DNA of 8,625 nt from JAYTQG01 sp043746815. GTDB taxonomy: Bacteria; Actinomycetota; Thermoleophilia; Miltoncostaeales; Miltoncostaeaceae. The DNA lies in assembly GCA_043746815.1 (NCBI GenBank), contig JAYTQG010000157.1, positions 1-8,625 on the forward strand, given 5' to 3'. This document shows, piece by piece, positions 5,581 to 8,625 of this stretch. Every line of letters starts with the position of its first letter. Positions within the stretch are counted from its first letter, which is position 1. The notes beneath the pieces are model-generated. The model was not told the origin of the DNA, ran no database searches, and worked only from the letters and a program-made list of their open reading frames with translations. The position numbers and the translations under genes are program-made.

Positions 5581-5606
5581 CGGCCGGCTCCAGCGAGGAT
5601 ATTTCA

Positions 5607-6671
5607 GTGATCGAACACGTCGTGCGAAGTGCTCCCAAGGTTCTCTTGCATGACCATCTCGATGGCGGCCTTCGCCCCGAGACGATCATCGAGCTCGCTA
5701 AGGAGGTGGGCTACGGCGGCCTACCGAGTACCGACCCGGATGAACTCCGAAGCGCGATCTCACGGGGAGCCAATCGAAACGATCTGGTGCTTTACCTCGA
5801 AACGTTCGCCCATACAGTCGCCGTGATGCAAACGCGGGATGGCCTGGAGCGTGTGGCCGCTGAGTGCGCCGAGGACCTCGCTGCCGACGGGATCGTCTAC
5901 GCCGAGATCCGTTTCGCTCCAGAACTCCACCGTGAGCAAGGCCTCAGTTTGGATGAGGTCGTGGAGTCGGTCTTGGCCGGGTTCGAGCGAGGGAGCGCAG
6001 GCCGGAGTATCCGAGTCCGGACGATTTGTTCCGCGATGCGTCAGCAGGCACGAAGTGCCGAGATCGCCGAGCTCGCGATGCGCCACCGCGACCAAGGCGT
6101 CTGCGGATTCGATATCGCCGGGCCCGAGGCGGGGAACCCTCCGGCGGTCCACCTGGAGGCGTTCTCAGCGGCGATGCGCGGCAACTTCCACATCACCATT
6201 CATGCGGGAGAAGCCTTCGGGCTGCCCTCGATTGCGGAAGCGCTACACACCTGTGGAGCGGAACGGCTCGGCCACGGTGTGCGGATTATTGATGACATTG
6301 CGGTCGCCGCGGATGGGACACCAACGTTCGGTCGCCTTGCGAGTTTTGTGCGTGACCGTCGCGTGCCGCTCGAGCTTTGTCCGAGTTCGAATGTCCATGT
6401 CGGGGCGGTGAAGTCCGTCGCCGAGCATCCGATCGGGCTACTGGCAAAGCTGCGTTTTCGCGTGACGGTGAACACCGACAATCGCCTGATGAGCGCAACT
6501 ACCCTGACCGACGAGTTCATGCACTTGGGTGAGGCGTTCGGTTGGGAGATCGCGGACGTGCGCTGGGCGACGATCAACGCCATGAAAAGCGCATTCCTAC
6601 CCTTCGATGAACGCCTCGCCCTGATTGAGGATGTCATCAAGCCCGGTTTTTCCGCCCTTGGGGCCAGTTAG
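5607..6671 (+). CDS. add: Adenosine deaminase
   Basis: This 354-aa metal-dependent (zinc) TIM-barrel deaminase converts adenosine or deoxyadenosine to the inosine form. The metal ligands HDH (His15 and His17) open the barrel. FDIAGPE (residues 168-174) is the conserved substrate-binding loop. HAGE (199-202) carries the third metal His and the catalytic Glu202. LGHGVRI (221-227) holds the catalytic His223, PSSNVHVGAV (259-268) follows, and VNTDNRLMS (288-296) holds metal ligand Asp291. The second Asp of the mammalian TDD motif is Asn292 here, as I recall from actinobacterial enzymes. The frame is open far upstream. GTG 5607 is chosen because it lies 10 residues before the conserved KVLLHDHLDGG and has GAGG 8 nt upstream. 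It competes with adenosine kinase for adenosine. The gene is convergent with the TPR gene. Confidence 0.95.
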   Translation: MIEHVVRSAPKVLLHDHLDGGLRPETIIELAKEVGYGGLPSTDPDELRSAISRGANRNDLVLYLETFAHTVAVMQTRDGLERVAAECAEDLAADGIVYAEIRFAPELHREQGLSLDEVVESVLAGFERGSAGRSIRVRTICSAMRQQARSAEIAELAMRHRDQGVCGFDIAGPEAGNPPAVHLEAFSAAMRGNFHITIHAGEAFGLPSIAEALHTCGAERLGHGVRIIDDIAVAADGTPTFGRLASFVRDRRVPLELCPSSNVHVGAVKSVAEHPIGLLAKLRFRVTVNTDNRLMSATTLTDEFMHLGEAFGWEIADVRWATINAMKSAFLPFDERLALIEDVIKPGFSALGAS

Positions 6672-6677
6672 CGAACC

Positions 6678-6693
6678 TGTCACAAACGTGGCA
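6678..6693 (+). terminator. Small stem-loop just after add
   Basis: TGTCAC and GTGGCA pair over 6 bp (one G-U) around AAAC, starting 7 nt after the add stop. CATGGTTT follows rather than a proper T-run. It is weak evidence for a transcript end. Confidence 0.25.
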
Positions 6694-6765
6694 CATGGTT
6701 TCGTGCGGCGACACGGCCCAGACCATTACCCTGAAACGTGGGTGGTGGTCCGGGGTGGCCCCTGG

Positions 6766-6787
6766 CCGAGCGGAGCGAATTGCTCGG
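6766..6787 (-). terminator. Inverted repeat immediately after the TPR gene (possible terminator)
   Basis: CCGAGC (6766-6771) and GCTCGG (6782-6787) form a perfect 6-bp stem with a 10-nt loop. On the minus strand it begins 1 nt after the TPR gene's stop and is followed by a second short GGGG/CCCC hairpin. There is no T-run. Its place between convergent transcription units suits a GC-rich terminator. Confidence 0.35.
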
Positions 6788-6788
6788 G

Positions 6789-7106
6789 TCAGCCGCCCTT
6801 GCCGAGTCGCCGCATCCCGCAGACTGCCGGGCCAACGAACTCGGTCATGCCACCCGATAGGAGGTAGTGATAGATCGCCAGGGCCTCCTCGTTGTCGCCG
6901 CGCGCCTCCAGCAGGCGGGCGAGTTCGAACGCCGCGCGCGGCGCCTGTCCGGGATGGCCGGTCGCCGCCGCCTCGCGGTAGGCGGCCTCGGCCTCGCTGG
7001 TGAGGCCGTCATGTTCGAAGAGTTGGCCGAGGTCGACAAGCGCCATCGCGGCGAGGTCTGGATCGCCTCCGGCAACAATCGTTTCAAGTTCCTGTTGTGT
7101 CGGCAT
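6789..7106 (-). CDS. Small tetratricopeptide-repeat (TPR) protein
   Basis: This 105-aa soluble protein is made almost wholly of helical repeats. Two TPR-like units are visible: about residues 20-50 (LVDLGQLFEHDG then AEAAYREAAATG) and 57-88 (AAFELARLLEARG then ALAIYHYLLSG). They carry the usual small/hydrophobic pattern and Gly at the turn. There is no signal peptide, membrane segment or catalytic domain, so a protein-binding role is likely but the partner is unknown. The ATG at 7106 lies 12 nt after the psuK stop, so it is probably the third gene of the psu operon. No Shine-Dalgarno is clear. A TAGTCT box that includes the psuK stop codon lies 9 nt before the ATG, so an independent leaderless transcript is possible. 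It is convergent with add. Confidence 0.8.
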   Translation of the reverse strand: MPTQQELETIVAGGDPDLAAMALVDLGQLFEHDGLTSEAEAAYREAAATGHPGQAPRAAFELARLLEARGDNEEALAIYHYLLSGGMTEFVGPAVCGMRRLGKGG

Positions 7107-7118
7107 TTCGCGTTGAGA

Positions 7119-8027
7119 CTAGCGTGGCGACCGTGGATCCGACGACGGGCGCGCTCCGAGCAGGGTCACCGCGTCGGAGCCCGCTTGGCAAGCGCGGTCG
7201 AGCGACGCTCGGGCAGTCGCCCCTGTGAGGCGGGCTGCAATCCATCCTGCCGCAAAGCCGTCGCCTGCTCCCGTCGTATCGAGCACCGCGGCTGGCGACC
7301 TCTGCGCCGACCCCTTGGCGTCTACCTTCCCGTTGCAGAGGAGGAACGCGCCTTTGCTGCCGAACTTCAACGCAACGGAGTTGGCGACCGGTTCCAACAA
7401 TCGGGCGATCTCGCTTGGGATTCGGCTGCCGCAGAGCGCGTCTGCCTCGTCGACGGTTGCGAAAAGCGTGTCGATACTCCCGATGAGGGCAAGGAACGCG
7501 GCCCCGCCGAACTCCGCGAGCGGCACGGCTGAGGAGGCATCGACCGAGAGGGTCATTCCGCGCGTCCGCGCACGTTGCAGTGCAGCCAGCGCCACAGGCC
7601 GAACGGTGGGGGCGAAGAACGAATAGCCCGTCAGATGGAGGTGTCCGCCCTGAGGGAATGCGGATCGCGGCAGGTCTTGGATACCGAAGGCGGCGTTCGC
7701 GCCATGATCCGGCAGCATCGTGCGTTCTCCGTCGGCGCCGACGATCACGACGCAGGTCCCGGTCGCAAGCGTTGGCGCAACAGCAAGGTGCGTGACGACA
7801 CCGTGGGCCTCCAAGGCGACCCTGGCTTCCCTTCCGAACGTGTCATCTCCGATGCAACCGACGAAGGTCGTCGGGATGCCAAGAAACCCAAGCCATGCCG
7901 CGACGTTCGCGGCCGACCCGCCTGGCCGCATCTGCACCCTCGCCGGGGTATCTCCCGCAGGGATGACCGGGCGCTCGACATGTGCGATGACGTCCACCAT
8001 GACGTCGCCCAGAACGGTAACGCTCAC
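7119..8027 (-). CDS. psuK: PfkB-family kinase, probable pseudouridine kinase
   Basis: This 302-aa ribokinase-fold kinase is predicted to phosphorylate pseudouridine to pseudouridine 5'-phosphate, the substrate of the adjacent PsuG. The N-terminal VTVLGDVMVDVIA (residues 3-15) carries the sugar-binding Asp. PfkB motif 1 is GGSAANVAAWLGFLG (36-50) followed by FVGCIGDDTFG. PfkB motif 2 is DTTGAGDGFAAG (250-261), with catalytic Asp256. KFGSKGAF (221-228) fits the nucleotide-site region. Sequence alone gives only a PfkB sugar or nucleoside kinase. The assignment to pseudouridine rests on the 4-nt GTGA overlap with psuG, a pairing (sometimes a fusion) well known for this pathway. The start is GTG 8027, translation-coupled to psuG, with only a weak GGGG-type site upstream. 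It is distinct from the adenosine kinase in this window. Confidence 0.85.
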   Translation of the reverse strand: MSVTVLGDVMVDVIAHVERPVIPAGDTPARVQMRPGGSAANVAAWLGFLGIPTTFVGCIGDDTFGREARVALEAHGVVTHLAVAPTLATGTCVVIVGADGERTMLPDHGANAAFGIQDLPRSAFPQGGHLHLTGYSFFAPTVRPVALAALQRARTRGMTLSVDASSAVPLAEFGGAAFLALIGSIDTLFATVDEADALCGSRIPSEIARLLEPVANSVALKFGSKGAFLLCNGKVDAKGSAQRSPAAVLDTTGAGDGFAAGWIAARLTGATARASLDRACQAGSDAVTLLGARPSSDPRSPR

Positions 8028-8625
8028 CCCGACGCGAGCGCGCAGGCGATCTGGGCGGCCAAACGCGCGTTTTGGAGAACCAAGGCAACGTTGGCCCGCA
8101 GGCTCTCGCCAGCGGTCTCATGGTGAAAGCGTCCGAGGATAAACGGGGTCAGGTCCTTCCCAGCAATCCCTTCACGTTCGGCTGCCGCGAGGGACTCGGC
8201 GAGAACGCGGTCGTGGAGGTCCGCGTCCATTTGCTCGGCAATGGGGAGAGGGTTGGAGACGATGGTCGCCTCGCCGAGTCCGATTGCTCGCCGTTCACGG
8301 ACGGACGCCGCGATTTCCTCGGGATGATCCACCCGCCAGGGCACGTCGTACCCCGAATCCGACAGATAGAAGCCAGCGACGCGGTCGCTGCGGTAGGCGA
8401 CAAGCGGAATGGAGAGCGTCTCCAAACGCTCCAGCGTGGCGCCGACGTCGAGAATTGACTTCACGCCTGCGCAGACGACCACGATTGACGTCCGGGCCAG
8501 CGCGACAAGATCTGCCGACTCGTCAAAACTCTCGCTCGCTCCTCGGTGCACTCCGCCCAGCCCACCGGTCGCGAAGACCTCGATGCCCGCTCGGGCCGCC
8601 AGGTGGGCGGTGCTTGCCACGGTCG
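8024..8625 (-). CDS. psuG: Pseudouridine-5'-phosphate glycosidase (C-terminal two thirds, runs off the right edge)
   Basis: About 200 residues are present. Alignment from memory to the 312-aa E. coli YeiN suggests roughly 110 N-terminal residues are missing. The enzyme cleaves the C-C glycosidic bond of pseudouridine 5'-phosphate to uracil and ribose-5-phosphate. Near-identical stretches are TVASTAHLAARAGIEVFATG, GGLGGVHRGA, SADLVALA, VVCAGVKSILD and NPLPIAEQM. The Lys in CAGVKSILD matches the Schiff-base Lys166 of E. coli, and the Asp in SADL matches metal-site Asp149. The second key Lys (E. coli Lys93) lies outside the window. GTG 8618-8620 reads as an internal Val of TVAST, so it is not the start; the frame continues past the edge. 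The TGA stop overlaps the psuK GTG. Confidence 0.95.
   Translation of the reverse strand, partial: TVASTAHLAARAGIEVFATGGLGGVHRGASESFDESADLVALARTSIVVVCAGVKSILDVGATLERLETLSIPLVAYRSDRVAGFYLSDSGYDVPWRVDHPEEIAASVRERRAIGLGEATIVSNPLPIAEQMDADLHDRVLAESLAAAEREGIAGKDLTPFILGRFHHETAGESLRANVALVLQNARLAAQIACALASG

Noticed and set aside
5256..5606. Open frame extending adenosine deaminase upstream of 5607
   Set aside because: It is antisense to the HAD gene. The GTG at 5607 has a ribosome-binding site, and family homology starts just after it.
6479..6484. Asn in place of the second Asp of the adenosine deaminase TDD motif
   Set aside because: The metal-binding Asp is kept, and NTDNRLMS is, as I recall, the usual form in related bacterial adenosine deaminases.
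7119..8027. Possibility that the two PfkB kinases are a recent duplication
   Set aside because: Apart from the two PfkB motifs, the proteins at 3272-4291 and 7119-8027 differ in length and in all substrate-region motifs, so they are distant paralogues.
1..8625. CRISPR arrays, insertion sequences, attachment sites or phage genes
   Set aside because: No spaced direct repeats, transposase or integrase frames, or terminal inverted repeats were seen. Gene style is uniform across the window.

Overview
This is a GC-rich bacterial window dominated by nucleoside uptake and salvage genes. Shine-Dalgarno starts sit beside several apparently leaderless ATG starts placed 7-8 nt after a TANNNT box. That pattern, the GC-rich codon use and the CAEC form of the cytidine deaminase active site suggest an actinobacterium or a nearby high-GC Terrabacteria lineage such as Chloroflexota or Dormibacterota. 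The assignment is inference; no rRNA or tRNA is present to settle it.

Layout. From 3190 down to 1 on the minus strand runs cytidine deaminase (cdd), then thymidine/pyrimidine-nucleoside phosphorylase (deoA, ATGA overlap), then a Bmp/PnrA-type nucleoside-binding protein, then the start of the matching ABC ATPase, which leaves the window. The permeases are presumably beyond the left edge. Divergent from cdd, on the plus strand, is a PfkB-family adenosine kinase (3272-4291). It converges, with overlapping stop codons, on a small alpha/beta-barrel protein (4288-4578, minus). After a 253-bp gap comes a HAD phosphatase (4832-5530, minus), divergent from adenosine deaminase (add, 5607-6671, plus). 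From the right edge a minus-strand operon reads psuG (pseudouridine-5'-phosphate glycosidase, 5' part missing), psuK (PfkB kinase, GTGA overlap) and a small TPR protein, which converges on add.

How the genes fit together. The ABC transporter would import nucleosides. Cdd would turn cytidine or deoxycytidine into uridine or deoxyuridine, and DeoA would split pyrimidine nucleosides into base and (deoxy)ribose-1-phosphate. Adenosine is either phosphorylated to AMP or deaminated to inosine. PsuK and PsuG would convert pseudouridine to uracil and ribose-5-phosphate. The HAD enzyme may be a nucleotidase, which is unproven. The mixture looks like scavenging of RNA- and DNA-derived nucleosides, including the modified nucleoside pseudouridine.

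Regulation. Both divergent intergenic regions (3191-3271 and 5531-5606) contain an identical 10-mer, GGCAGGTTCC, close to the predicted -10 boxes. This is a candidate shared operator. No mobile element, CRISPR array or RNA gene was found. No gene-free stretch exceeds 300 bp; the longest is 4579-4831.
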